DNA of 64,000 nt. Source: Vespula vulgaris. Lineage: Eukaryota > Arthropoda > Insecta > Hymenoptera > Vespidae. The DNA is taken from NCBI RefSeq assembly GCF_905475345.1, contig NC_066587.1:18863558-18927557 (forward strand). Reading direction: 5' to 3'. A program made the position numbers and the translations under genes. Below the pieces are notes generated by a model, which saw nothing but the letters and a program-made list of their open reading frames with translations, was not told the DNA's origin and made no database searches. Shown piece after piece: positions 49,151-62,082 of the stretch (the stretch's first letter is position 1; every line of letters begins with the position of its first letter).

Positions 49151-49889
49151 TGCGTTCTTAGCTCGTTAGAGGAGAGTGTAAAAGAGGAAAATACTCTTCG
49201 TCCTTTCGTACCGACCGACTTTTTCCCGTGTTCATTGATACGGACGAGATATCTCGTTTTTCTTTTTCTTTTCTTCTTTTTTTTTCTAAATAATATAAAC
49301 GCAACATTTACGATGTTTGTATAGGTAACGTCGTGATTCTCGAATTACTCCTGTTTACGATCGCGCGTCTTTCGAAAAGATTATAATAAAGATAAACTAT
49401 CGGCGTATACCTAAATACGTACGACGTCGAAAAGGCAAAGCGATTCTTTATAAAATCGATTATCGACGACATACCTCCGCGAAAGCCATCGCGTTGTTGA
49501 AGCTTATGAAAATTTCATTGGCCTTGGGCCGTGTTTTAGGTACAATAACCCTTAGTATCTCCCGTACCGTTGTCACGTAAGCGAAACGAATCGAGAAAGG
49601 AGAACGACGCGACGAGTAACGTCAATGGAAAATATTCCAACTTTTTTCTTTCTATTCTGTCCAACTTTATCGTTTATATGAAAATTTATTTCTGCGAGAC
49701 AAGAAAGGGAAATGACGATCGTAAAAAAAACGTAATGATTTAGCGGTTTATAAGAACAACACGAAGGGGCTGTTACGATCGATTCGTCGAAAACAAGACG
49801 GATATCGTGTTCCGGCGAGAGTGAGAAAAATAGACAACGAAGTTGCGGGGACTAAAGGGTCGTAAGTGAATTAGAAGAAGACGGAGCGA

Positions 49890-49917
49890 GGTGTGTGTGT
49901 GTGTGCGCGCGCGCGCC
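49890..49917. repeat. (GT)n(GC)n alternating purine-pyrimidine run
   Basis: GT units followed directly by GC units, a classic Z-DNA-prone sequence. Confidence 0.93.
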
Positions 49918-50112
49918 GTTGGGTCGGACGTGCTTGCATAATCCGTTGTCGCGGAAGACCCGCAATATCACGGGCAAAAATCCCTCCTAGCGTAGCAGTC
50001 CTCGCTTTTCAAGACCCTCGGAGTCAGCCACGCGTCCCTCGAAAGCGATGAATCGCTACCCCTGACGGCCTAATATGTACGACACGAGGGGCAAAAGCTA
50101 GGGGTTACTTAC

Positions 50113-50209
50113 TCCACTAAATTCCATTCGGGTATATCCCGAAAATACGCTCGCCCGACGTTATCTCGTTCCGTTAAATCGATAGCCGATCTCGCGTCAT
50201 CAATTACTT
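50113..50209 (-). CDS. candidate internal exon, unknown protein
   Basis: Minus strand: acceptor TTCCACCTATTTTTCGGAG, 97 bases, then GTGGA/GTAAGTAA, an excellent donor. One frame is open: two bases, 31 codons, two bases, reading VIDDARSAIDLTERDNVG then RAYFRDIPEWNLV. The upstream in-frame stop lies before the AG, as expected for an exon. Third positions are not GC-biased, so it does not match the other GC-rich candidate exons. No family is recognised. Confidence 0.25.
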
Positions 50210-51049
50210 CTCCGAAAAATAGGTGGAATAATTAAGGCTGTTCGTTTCCCAGTCGAGGTTACTCTTTTCAGAAAATCAGATTTACCAATTCGAATATAGA
50301 TTAGAATCGCGTATGGACGACGTTCGACATAATTACTTTTCTCGACGAAGAAACGTTCCCTTTACAACTTGGAGTTGTAGCGCGATCGTTGAATTACCGT
50401 GTAAACTTTTCCATTGAAAAAGAAATATGAAAAATGGAATCGCTTTGATGTCGCGTATTAAGGCTGGATTACGGATCTCGTGTTTCATCGTGTCAGCTGA
50501 AAATGTCGCTTTTAATTAACTCGGTCGGAAATATTAAAGATATTTCGCAATAATTATTAGCGGCGCGACAACAAGGCCGGTCTCGTATCTCATCGAGTAG
50601 CGTTGACGGCTCTTCAAAAGGACAATGAATTTCACGACGCGGGGAGATTTACTGCGAGTTACAAAAGTCGCATTATAGTTTTCGATAGGCTCACCCATTT
50701 GCACGCACACGCGAACCATTGTCCAGTTATTCAGCCGGCCGGTTATCGTCCGCCATCATAGCCGCAACGCCAATCCCCGTGTTGCTTGTGGCGGTACGTG
50801 ACAAAAGGAGGTTAATGTGGTCGCTCCGGCAATCACACGATTAATTTGCCAGCAACTTTTCATCGCGATAATTATCTCGAATTAATTTTCCCGAAAGCAT
50901 TTAAAGCACCGTGATACGGATGGCTGATGAACGAAAGCTAGTGGAGTGGAGTAAATGGAAAGGGCCAAGGAGGGGGGAACTCGATACTCGTTTCAACCCC
51001 GCGAGCTTTTCTCTCTCGCGCCAGCTTTTTACGCGTATCAACCCCTCTA

Positions 51050-51069
51050 ATTTCAGCGAATGCTGAAAT
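51050..51069 (+). repeat. hairpin ATTTCAGC-GAAT-GCTGAAAT
   Basis: Perfect 8-base arms. The 5' arm contains the TTTCAG of an acceptor-like site and the loop opens the ATG at 51060, which continues MLKCVVCSGILP to a GTAACG. Confidence 0.9.
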
Positions 51070-51989
51070 GCGTGGTTTGTAGTGGAATCTTGCCTGGTAA
51101 CGGCTCTCTCCCTCTCCCCTTCTCCTCTCTCTCTCTCTCTCTCTCTCTCCATTCCTCTCGTTTGTTCACGGAAAGCTACGACTCTTCTATTTTCTCCACC
51201 ACCCTTCCTGCTGTCCTTTATTTTCGCTTCGGCCGGAACGATACGAAGAGGGTGAAAGGGAACAAATACTCTTTCGCCTTTCTCTTTCGGCAAACTAATT
51301 TGAGAAATCTAAAATATGCGTAGGAAGCTTAAAACACAGAAAAATAAAACAGAACGGAATGAAAAAGCAATAATACCGTTGTCAATCGATGGAAATACAT
51401 ATGGCATATGGATCGCGTAGATGCTTCTTTCCTCGACGTAGAGAATAAATCGATCGTCGACGGAAGCTGATCGATTAGACAGACGGAAACGTTTAATAAT
51501 AAAATCCTGTTTTTGGCAGAGAAACCGAGAACGAGAATCTCAACGATTGTGACGAAAGCTGTGGTTAACGCGTCCAAGGTGTGAAGAGAAAAAGAGAGAC
51601 GCGGCATTGGCGTTCGGTCTCGTACCAGTAACGAAGGAAAATGAGGAAGGAGGAGAGGGGAAAGAGCGAGACGGGGAAGAGGAGAAAAGAGCAATGTACC
51701 TTTGCCACGCGTCTCTCGCCTTTCTGCGGCCAGACGCAATAAATAAATAAATGCCTAGCTAAACCCTTTTAACTCAGCACCGGTCCTCTCCCTCGACGCC
51801 TCCATCTCTACATCCTCCTTCTTCTTCTCCTTCTCCTCCTTCGTCATCTCCTCTCGAGAGAACACACGTATACGACTACATCGTGTTTCGACTCCCCTAT
51901 CTATTTATACCCCAAAGCCCATTGATCGGTCCTCTTCTTTCGCATTCTACTTTCGAGATCGCGTCGCGTCTTTCTCGCTTAACCCGAAA

Positions 51990-52027
51990 GAGAGAGAGGG
52001 GGGGGGGGGGGGGGAAAAAAAAAAAAT
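51990..52027. repeat. (GA)n/poly(G)/poly(A) junction
   Basis: GA units, then about 17 G, then about 12 A. Confidence 0.95.
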
Positions 52028-52464
52028 AACGACTTCATCGATGGAAAATTTCTCTCGGATATTAGGTAATAGTCGAGTTTCGAGCGGATATACAAAAGAA
52101 TCAAGATGGTTATTAATATATTTCATCGTTATCGCACGCCTCGTTGTTATTCCGTTTCCGACGGGAGGCAAGAGACGAAATATAGTCGAATAAAAATGAG
52201 ACCACCCGATCGTGGATAGAAACAAAGCGTCTCATTTCCAAGCAACCGATAGAATTCATCGTTTCCATATTCCGGTCGCATCGTTCGAATTATTCCGGCG
52301 ATGAAATAAATGCGAAGGATCCCGTTCGATTATTCAAACCCAAAGTCGTTTCCTCTACGAGTCTTCCGTATTATGAATCGCGAGAAGCGTGTAAGTCTGT
52401 GTGCGACTACGTGTATACGTAAGGAAAGAGTCGTTCGAAATGGATGGACTTCCTTTACTCCTTT

Positions 52465-52519
52465 TCTTCCTTCCTCCCTCCTTTCCTTCCTTCCTTCCTT
52501 CCTTCCTTCCTTCCTTCCA
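52465..52519. repeat. (CTTC)n tetranucleotide repeat
   Basis: About ten CTTC units ending in CAG. Confidence 0.95.
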
Positions 52520-53579
52520 GAAGCGTTTTAAAGGTCTAAGCAATGAATTCCGATGATCCAACAGCGGCGCGGTGTCAGGATATTTGGATCTCACGGCACG
52601 TAGCGCAACGGGGAAGAGCATTCTCGTCGAGAAACTATAGAGAGAACAAAAGTGGGAGGGAGGGAGATTCGTTTGCTTATACGAGTCGATTACCATTTCG
52701 AGAACGGGGATTTATGGACGAAGAAAAAATGTTGTCAATCGTGTCGATTACGGGCATCCTGATCTCTACGCGCGATATGCGACGAGAGAATCGACGATCG
52801 ATTTATTCGACCGATCGTCGAGAAGGTTAAACGTTTGCCCGGTAATTTTAACGGCTCGGCAAAAGTGCCTCGACGAAATTCATTAATGGTCCTATCTCGT
52901 TAAAATCGATCAAAGTTTCGCGCTTAGCGTGGCAAGGAAGCGGAGAGGGAGATATCGTGCTCTGCCACGACGGAATGTTAAACCTCATCAGCATTACTAT
53001 CCATTATCTCCTTCATTAAGGCAACTTACTCTTTTCCCCGACGCCAATCCCTTTCCTCTATTCTCCTCTTTCTCTTTCTCCCTCGCTCTCTCTCTCCCTC
53101 TCTTCTCCTCTTCCCCATTTCCTGTCCTCTTCGTGCCATAGAACAAATACGCTGCGGAATATCCACGGCGTGGAATTAAATGAGGCGAGCTCGCAACCCC
53201 TTGCTGTGTATATATCTGCGGTATACCAACCGGTGGAAAGAAAAGGAAGGAGAAAGAGATAGAGAGAGGAAACACGTAGGAGGAGATGCGAATCATAATG
53301 GAGTGTAGGAAGGAAGGAGAGTAAAGAGAGGGAGAGAGAGAGAGAGAGAGAGAAAGGAAGATGGAGATACAAAGAGGAGAAGAGGAGGAGTAAGATCGAG
53401 GTAGACAGCTTCCGTGGTGCTAGGTAGATTTTCGGTATTATAAATGTCGGGCATTTAATAGGGCAGACTACCGCAATGCCACATATTACGAGAAAGCGCG
53501 GTCGTCGGTGCACCGGCACCCGTTCATATAGAGCTTGAATTAGGTGTTCTCGTTGCTAAACTCTCTCGGCTCTTCGTTG

Positions 53580-53596
53580 ATGCTGCTGCTGCTGCT
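53580..53596. repeat. (TGC)n trinucleotide repeat
   Basis: Five to six TGC units. Confidence 0.9.
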
Positions 53597-56500
53597 CGAA
53601 GAAGCCCTTGTCCAAGACGATACTGCGATACCGAGAGCAAGAGAGCACGAGAAGGACGGTCGTTTAGGAACTAGGCCGATTGATTTTTATTTAGGTAATC
53701 TGTAATGATTTATAAACGAGGTTTGAGAATCGTCAAAGAATACGACGAATTACGAAAGACGTGCTAATTATTGCAAGTTTTGTTCGAAGTAAAAGGGCTC
53801 GAATTAATCGTAGATAACTACTCGAGAGAGGAGCAATCACGATGGCAGATGGTTCGATGTACTCCGGCAAGCTGCTCGAAGACCGATCGCAGGTATAATC
53901 GGTCTCTCCCTTTTCCTCTTTCCCTCTCACTCGTCGAATCTCTCGCTCCCCTTCTGTAAAACTTTCCGCCAACTTCTACCAAAGTTATAATCGAAGTCAG
54001 CTTAATAGAGTTCGACGATGGAAACCGATAATTAGGACATCGTTCGTTGATACTCCATCGTCGTCCTCTTAACCGAGTGGTAACCGAGGAAGTAAATATT
54101 CGACAGCGAAATCTTTCTCTCTTCCTATCTTTTCTAAATATTTATTCGACGCATACCTATGCTGCTCAGTTTTCTACGTTTCTTTCGTATACTCGAACGC
54201 GTAAACGTACCTACGCGTAAACAACGACGACCGAATATTAACGTTAATAACCTTAATGAGATAGAACGCTGTCGATCGTAATTATTAATAATCGTCAAAA
54301 AGAATGTAATTAATCATATTCGCTTTCCGCGTTTACTTTAAAGTACGTCGAAATTCAATCAAAGTGGAAGTTAATCGTACCGTCAAAGGTTTCAGCGAAT
54401 GCTCTACATCGATGTAAATTATGAAAGTTTAATGACATTACTAGACATCAAAATATCTCACCCATTATCATATGGATTTATCAATAAAACGCCGTGCCGT
54501 TGCGTACGTGGACGTTACGTCGAGTACGCATACGAGCTCATTTGAAAAAATCTCCTTCTTTCCGCGCGGATATGACGAATGAACGAACATGGTTTATAAA
54601 TAATAGATCTATATTCGCTATTCGTAAGACTTTGCACGAGTTTAAAACTCGACGAAGCGACGATATTATTTTAAAAGAACGTCACGATCTTTATCGCGAT
54701 GCGTTTGATCGATTGACTTTTTCATTTTCGTCGAATGGAGCCCGCGAGATTCGTCAAAACGAAAAAAAGCGAATGATACCGAAGGAAAGGGGGACAATCC
54801 GATACGGTCGGATTTGATACATCGTATCTACCGTACATACATGTCCACATTGTTTTGCGTTTTAATTATTACCAAGTAAGATAATATCTTCGCTCGACGG
54901 CCGTTACCAAACGAGAAAAATGGAAAAATGGTTTGCGCCCGGGTGGATGAAGAAGAGGAGAAGGTAACGGAGTGCGTTGTTTTTTTCGAACGGGTGGAAA
55001 TGCCTCGCGAAAGTTATTAATGTTCTACGATATAATCACCCGTCGAGTACGCAGAAATCTCTCGATATTTTCGTGCCGCTTTTACCGCCTGGCAATATTC
55101 CATTGTATCACGGTAAAAATTCTCCTTTCAATTTTACCAACGAGCGTGCTCGATATTTTTCTTTTTCTCGTGTTTTTCCTTTTCTCTTTTTTGCACCGAT
55201 AAATACGATCGTTAATCTTTCAGATTGTCATGGCTCACAAACGGATATAGGTACGTAGGTACCTGAACTCGTAAGTATCGTCTCTCTTATCCCTCGCGTA
55301 CGCGAGTACCTCCGCACGTACACGTTCGACGCGTCTATTTCGAATTTTAATTCATCCGACTGTAAAACGGAGAACTTTTCTCGCGAACGTATGCTCGTGC
55401 GACGTACACGCGCGTATGTGTGTCAATTGGAAAGAAGAACAAAAAGAGAAACCGAAAGAAGACGACTCCGTTTCGAAAACGATAACCGTAACTCGGGAAC
55501 GATAACAAATAATAAATGCTTCGGAGAATCTCGTTACACGACTCGTATTACGATCATTCGCGTGGGGCGAATGGGAAACCTTTATCTATGAGCGATATTC
55601 TATTTCGATCATTCCGTTCTTCTTTTTTTTTTAACGAAAAAAATCACGTTATTTCGTCGTCGGTAATAATTTCACGGGAACGGATCGATCGAGACGAGAG
55701 AGAGAGAGAGAGAGATAGAGGCTCGTGGGTACGTTCGTCTAATACCACGAGACAAGCACTTTCCGAGTGAATTTCCGTTGGTAAGTCGCACGCGTATCTC
55801 CTCCTCTCCGCTCCAGAGGCATCTCTAGGACCGAGTACGCAGCGGATACAGGTAACACATGTCACGGTTCGCGTTATACTCCGTCATCCTGCTTATACGC
55901 TTCCCTCTATATACAACTTACGTATTAGATATATACACATATTTACACACGCGCTATACGCGCGTGTACACCAATACCTACGTTCCTATATATACATATA
56001 TCTACATATATTACGTAAACACCTTACATAGCGAATAAGGTGTCGCAGTACGTGTAATCCTCGCAGCTACGCACGCACACGTAGGAAGGCGCGTTCACGA
56101 AGGACAATAGCGCATTAACCCGTTCCTCCGTGAATGCTAGGCGCGCGTGTAAGCGTGTGTGCGAGAGAGAGAGAGAGGGAGAGACTCGGTGATTCGTAGT
56201 ATGTTAAGACGGTCTCCAATGGGAGCACCCACATCCACTTACGTTCATTGTCAAGCCGAGTGCCGTTACCATTGTGTCCCTGGTCGTGTCGCACACACGC
56301 TCTGCCGCGTTTTACCTCTCTCTACCCACTCCAGCTCGTTTCCCTCGACAACTTCTCTATTTAGCTTTATCTCCGTTTCTGTCTCTCCTCGAGAGACAGA
56401 GACCTTCGAGAGGGACGCGCATCTTGCAAATCACTTCGTGCGGATTACCCTTTACGGTGGGTACTACCGTCGCGTACTCGAGAATTTTTCTTACGACGAT

Positions 56501-57379
56501 TTCGAATAATAAGAAATTCGATCGTACCGAAGAAAACCGACTCTTTACTCTTTAAACGATCGATTTCCCAAAGATTTTATTACCATCACCGTGCATCGCC
56601 GTCGAACCTCTTTCCTCGGCCGAGCATGTACGATCGAGGTAAAGATATTCGCGAATCTTTCCTCGGATTCGAGAAGAAAGCGGAAAGTACACGGAAGAAT
56701 GTATTCGGAGAGGAAGTTCTAATTAATATCGGCAAAATTAAAGAGGAGTGGATCGATCGATCGTGGGAGGAAAAGATACCGTCGAAGATCACGAAACGAT
56801 CCGTCGATGGGCCGAACGCGTTCCAATTAAATTCTCGGTAGAGTCGCGGTGGTCGGAAGGTACGGAAAAAAGAAAAAGGAGGGAAGACCTTCGACGTACC
56901 TCACCCTTTCCTCTCTCTCTCTCTCGCTCGCGCCGACTTTGTTTCTCTATCTCTATCTTTTTCGTCCGCCTCGCTCGGCCGATGTCTCCGCAATGCGGCT
57001 TGCCCGGAACAAAGCTCTTCCTTCGCTCCACCCTCGGACGAGTCTTCTCTCTCTCTCTCTCTCCCCTTTATATACCTACCCTCTCTCCTCCGATACTTTG
57101 GCCGTGCGATGCCAGTAAACCGTAGTCGCGGTCAGGGAGGAGCTTTCGTGGCTACCTGTCAAGAGAAGGCACCTAATGAAAGAGCAACGGACGTCCCGTT
57201 AATGGTCTCGACTTATCCTCGAGACAATCTCCTCTCGCACGTTCGCTGCGCTATAGTTAGCGAGGACGCACGCGATTCTCCTTTTCCTGTCTCTTCGATC
57301 TCTAACCCTAACCCATCCTTCTCTCTAATTTTAGACAACTTGCTTTACGTAATAACGAAAGGTAAAGTTCTATTTGCAG

Positions 57380-57573
57380 GCGTTCGTCGATTTCGTTGTT
57401 CGAAGGTACGCTCGACGCGAACGGAAACGCGATCGTCCCGAACGATCCAACCTCGTCGAGGGATCTCGCAGAGCATTCGAGGACCGGTCGAGGTCGATTT
57501 TCTTTAATCGACGTTCGAGTAGAAATTCGCGAGGCACGTGTTACGAAGACCTTCGTTCGCACGTGTCGCGTCC
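57380..57573 (+). CDS. candidate internal exon, unknown protein
   Basis: Plus strand: CTAAC branch-like motifs and a pyrimidine tract around 57300-57335, then CTATTTGCAG at 57370-57379; 194 bases; then GTAACT. The chosen frame is one base, 64 codons, one base: RSSISLFEGTLDANGNAIVP, NDPTSSRDLAEHS, and later DVRVEIREARVTKTFV. The first 34 codons have about 71% G/C at third positions with purine-first codons. Another frame (phase 0) is also open. No family is recognised. Confidence 0.3.
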
Positions 57574-60500
57574 GTAACTGGTGCGCCGACTACAAAGTGC
57601 AAATCCTTTTGCGGTGGTAGCGACACGGAACTCTGGCACCACCAGCGTGTTCGACCTCTCTCTTTCTCCTTCCGGTTCTCCAAGCAGACAGTTCGGATTC
57701 CAAGTTTACTTAACCTAAGCCAAGAACAAGTCTCCGTCCTTACCAATTCCCTTCCCACTTCCTTTCCTCCCGAGCAAAGAGACGCATCGAATTATACAGA
57801 CTCGAGAGCGAGATAAGTCGGTCGATCGACTTAACCAAGTCATTAAAATTTTCCAAACGAACATTTCCCTACCCTTTGCGTTCTATTTCCAACAATGACC
57901 CGTGCGTAGAGAATCCTTTCTATCTCTTTACGTCGAGTAAACACCGACGGAAATTCTTTGAATTATTTTCGCAAACTCATTCCCGTATAATATTACGATA
58001 CACTCTATACACGTCCCATCGAGAAAGCAATGTTCTCGGTATTGCATCTCCGATCTTAGGAAGAGCGTATCGAGCTGTATCGTTCGATACGTAGTAGCGA
58101 CTGTAGGGGTCGGACGTAATGCCACGGCACGCCTTGCGGAGGCCATGAGGTCTACCCTTGGACGACCAGCCCTCTCCCGTTTCTCATCCGAGAGAGCGCG
58201 AAACGGAAAGTTACCGAGAGTGACGAGTCCCCGGGGAAATTTCCAAGTTTCCTTTTAATGGAATTATAAAGAGAACGCGTGCGCGAAGCGTAACCACGTG
58301 ACACTCGCACCGAAACAGAACGCGTCATATATTATCCCTCGCGATACGGTTTTCCTTTTAATCGTCGTTGACTCGTCGAATTATCGATCTACGAACCGAC
58401 TCGTTGATCGAATTTTTCTTTCGAAGGAATCGTACGGGAGAAGAGCGCGAAGAGACTCGCTTTGGAAAATGACAAATCTTTGCGAGTCGTTCGATATAAA
58501 TGGTATAGCGATGGATTTTTAGCACGTACGGTAGAATTCGGATATGGTCGATGAGGGACCGGAGGAAGATTTGCAGAAAGTAATATTAATAGCTCGATAT
58601 AAAGGGGATAATCCCTGGGCGCGGGCGAAGGAGCTCTCGCCGCCGGCTATTTGTAACGATCAATACGGGACGCGTTCCGAAAGCTCGTTTTTCAAGCAAG
58701 CACCCTTCCGATTCGCGCATTTTTCGTCGATCTAATAATCCGAGAGCGTTCGCTCGAAAAGCCGACGGCTCGAAGGCACCCAACGATATCGCGTGTCGCG
58801 TCGAGAATCAACTTTGAAAAGAGACTTTCGAACGTCGACTTCGATGAGGACTCTCTTCGACCGAATCGACGACCGAATTCAACGTTCGATCTACCGACCG
58901 ATTTTCATCATCGAGATGACAACGTTATATCAAACTTTTTCTCTCTCTTTCTTTTTTCATTATTTCTTTTTTTTCCATCAGACATTCCCATTCTATCGAA
59001 CGATTATCGAAAGAGTCAAAGATCCATCTCGCGCGTACATTTTTCTTCTCGAGCCGTTTCCGATCTTTCGCTTTTTTATTCGCGACTCGCGTTGCAACTC
59101 AGAAAATATTCAACGATTAAATATTTCGCTCGATCTCCATCGGGGAAGGAATTTCGGTACGGCGTAGAACAACGATCCGTACCGAAGTTTTCAGAGTTTT
59201 TTGATGTTAACGAATGATCCCTCGACTGAAACGAGGAAAGGGAGAGAGAGATCCCCGATGTTTCGCGTTCGCGACATGTAACGATGTTTCATAGATTTAA
59301 TACCGAGATAAGAAAAGGATAATGTAAATCAAAAATTACCCATACTTTCGACTCTTTTAATAGATTTTCATTTTGTTGGAATATTCTATCGGGAATAGAT
59401 GGAAGATTGAAATAACTCTAGGAACGACGGCATGCAGCAAGCACGTTAAACCGAGACCGAGGTAATATTTCTCGTGTCTGCGTCGTAGAATTTCTTAACA
59501 AAAGGAGGATGTGAATAAGCGATCGCAAGTATTTCAGAAAATCATGCAAAAGTAACGTGGGTGAAACAAACGACATAGGTACGTACGTGTGTCCCTCTAG
59601 GTACATACACACATTTTATATATATATGTGTGTGTGCGTGTGTGTAGGTTTCTACATACGTAGGTACTCATTGTAAAATATCCATGAGAAAAGAATGCCA
59701 TTGAAGAAGAGGCGGCGTTATTCAACGACTACTTTGTCCTACGCGAACAATATCCAGAATTATCCGAACGATCCCAAAAGACGATTTCACTGGGATATGA
59801 TAGGAACTATTTCGCGAGACTCGGAAACCAAGAAATGCAGGCACGAACCATGCATACGCTTACAACCCAATCATAGATAGAACGATACGAGCATTGCCGT
59901 GCAAGTTTCCTCCTTGCGAATACCTCGAGAGTAGATCGACCGAATCATAAAATAATCATAGAGTTAGCTTGTCTCTGTCTTCTCGAATATCTTTGCTCTT
60001 CGAACTCGCGCGAAAGAGAAAAAAATTCGATCGTATCGTTCTTAACCATCTACTTGCTTAATTAATCAATGCGAGAGAGCCAAAGAGAAACAAGAAACTT
60101 GCAATATTATTTTACATACTACGATGTACCTATGCGACGAAGAAAAGAGAGAAACGTCGTCGCAGCGTCGACGATCTACGTTCGGAACACACGTTTGTTG
60201 TTCGCAGCTAAATAAAGTCGATAATATACCTACTCCTCCAATTGATCACAAATCGTGTTAGCAACGCACGGACGTCCTTCGAGCAGCTATCCTCGCGAAT
60301 GACGTTTTATCGAAGTTCCAATTTGGGTGGTATCGCAATAACGTTATAGAAAGGGGAACGAGTCTAGGACAAATTGAAGTAGAAAAACGAAGGCTAATTA
60401 ATTCGTTAACGAATCGCGAAACGAATCGGAAAGATAGTCGGACGGAGGGAGCTAGAGAGAGAAAGAGAAAGGTTAAATCCGTCGAGAAAGAAAGTTTTCA

Positions 60501-61937
60501 TTCGACGGATTTAAATCGATTTGTCCAGAGATGAAAGATTTTTAAGATAAGTGAGAGAAAAAGCGAGAGAGAGAGAGAGAGAGAGAGATAGTACAAAGGT
60601 CGATTCTTTTATTCCGTACAAAGGAAATGAACTACTCCGAGTTTCGCAGTTTAGATCTCTTTCTATAATATATAACGCAATCGCTCTACGTGCTCTCGTC
60701 GATAAACCAAGTACGATTTTCTCGTTTGTAAGTTCATCGACGAGTTCCTTCGAAACTTTTCGACTTTTGGAAAGGAAGAGAGATTCTCGTTGATACGCGT
60801 ATTTCTTTTCTACTTTTCATAACCTCTTTTGATCCTTTCGCGATATATACGCACGTACACACATATACGTCGCGTTTTTCATTATTTTCTTGTTTCCTTA
60901 TTTCTATTGTTATTACTGCTTTATTTACTCACTTAGTTTTCTGCTTAAGGCCAAGGGAGTACTCGTTTCGATGGTTTACCTCCTCGTACACCATATTTCG
61001 AACAATAGACCGCGACATTACGTAGTCGTAGAATGGACATACGCAAGGTAGCGCGATATACACGTTCGGTAGGAATCGTCAACGGTCGACTACGTTCGTC
61101 GGCGTTCGAGAATTCGTCTTTATTACGACGCCTTCGTTCGGCAGACGCCATGGAAACGATCTCTCCGTCGCGATTACGACGGGTACGTAATTGCGATATT
61201 TTTTCGTATATCATTTTCAATATATTAATCGATTATATTTTTATAACGTGCTTTTCGTAAGTGATAGCGACGACGCGAATAAAAGATATTCGCGATGAAA
61301 ATCGTTTTACGTCGTATTTTCTCTTCGTATTTTTCATCCTTTATTTTTACAAATATCGCACGATTGTTATTAATTTTCATAGGCTGAGTTTATATATCTC
61401 TCTCGTTTTGATGCTTTTCACGCTCGCGTATCGCGTTTCAAAACTTTTCATATTTTTGAACAATGGATCGAAAATTTACGTAATTTCGTAGACGGCCGTA
61501 TACGCGAAGTGGCGCACTATGCAGAGATTCGGTATTACCGATTAACCAATAGCAGTGTGGCTCGACTTCGTTCGTTAAACTGTATCGAAATAATACGGAA
61601 TTTTTCTACGTTGATTTGGTTAAAGGCAATTGCCATATTTTTCCAACGGTACGCTTTCTTTCGGTGTCTCAATCGATTGTCGAATATGTGATTTTTATGG
61701 CGCGTTACGCGCGAGTGTCGGTAATGTCGCGAATAAGAAATATTCTCATGTACGTACGTGTCTTTAGAATTTTTTTCGCGTTTTCGGGTCTCATTTCTAT
61801 AGATATCAAATTATAACGATTTATTTTCGCAGTTTGGTCCGACGAAGTATTCGTTTCGAGGGTTTTTACGTTTATACGTCATATTTATTAACTTTCAATA
61901 TTTTCGTAGAACCTATCGTAAAATAACGAATTTTCAG
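57574..61937. other. gene-poor stretch
   Basis: Contains a (GT)n-bearing palindromic region at 59570-59670, (GA)n at 60566-60590, and AT-rich, CG-containing DNA from 61000. A minus-strand 69-codon ORF (60945-61151, MASAERRRRNKDEF...) has a true ATG and an internal GTAAAC, but background codon use. No supported gene. Confidence 0.45.
59570..59670. repeat. imperfect inverted repeat with GTAC and (TG)n units
   Basis: GGTACGTACGTG and CTAGGTACATACACACA on the left, TGTGTGTG and TACATACGTAGGTAC on the right, centred on an (AT)n core. Confidence 0.7.
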
Positions 61938-62082
61938 GATGGCCATTGGTAAAGTGGTACCCTTGAAAGCACTATCGACATCACTGGCATCACCGATCCC
62001 CTACAGTGTTCCGAATAAGAGCCATACTTGTTTTGCGAACACTTTCGAATTGTAACGGAATTACGTCTCCTCGTAATGACAG
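61938..62082 (+). other. candidate exon, CG-poor, coding frame unclear
   Basis: Flanked by TTTTCAG and GTAAAT, 145 bases, with far fewer CG than its flanks, as expected for transcribed methylated DNA in Hymenoptera. It contains an ATG in a very good context directly after the AG (CAGGATGG), opening 38 codons (MAIGKVVPLKAL...) to an internal TAA. Two other frames are partly open, and the minus strand reads GDASDVDSAFKGTTLP beyond a stop. It may be an exon with a short ORF, a UTR exon or a pseudogene piece. Confidence 0.22.

Larger units (their letters stand above)
38052..50112. other. long gene-poor stretch
   Basis: Many microsatellites, a TATATAAAAG at 39480 and a 20-base palindrome at 40321. 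Several AG sites after long pyrimidine tracts (42685, 44612, 46251, 47305) lead into 20-60 open codons, but without matching donors or codon bias. The AT-poor, motif-rich block at 48880-49150 looks like non-coding regulatory DNA. No gene is supported. Confidence 0.45.
50210..57379. other. gene-poor stretch with repeats
   Basis: AT-core-rich DNA at 50690-50910 looks regulatory (several TAATTA-type cores). A hairpin overlaps an AG/ATG at 51050-51069. Further on are a G/A homopolymer junction (51990-52027), (CTTC)n (52465-52519), GA runs (53330-53352, 55695-55719), a (TGC)n run (53580-53596) and CT runs around 56910 and 57045. The complete plus-strand ORF 57109-57507 (132 codons, true ATG) overlaps the 57380 exon candidate in another frame and has background codon use. 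Confidence 0.45.

Noticed and set aside
54380..54401. 14-base match to 51052-51065 (TTTCAGCGAATGCT)
   Set aside because: Matches of this length are expected by chance in a 64-kb window.
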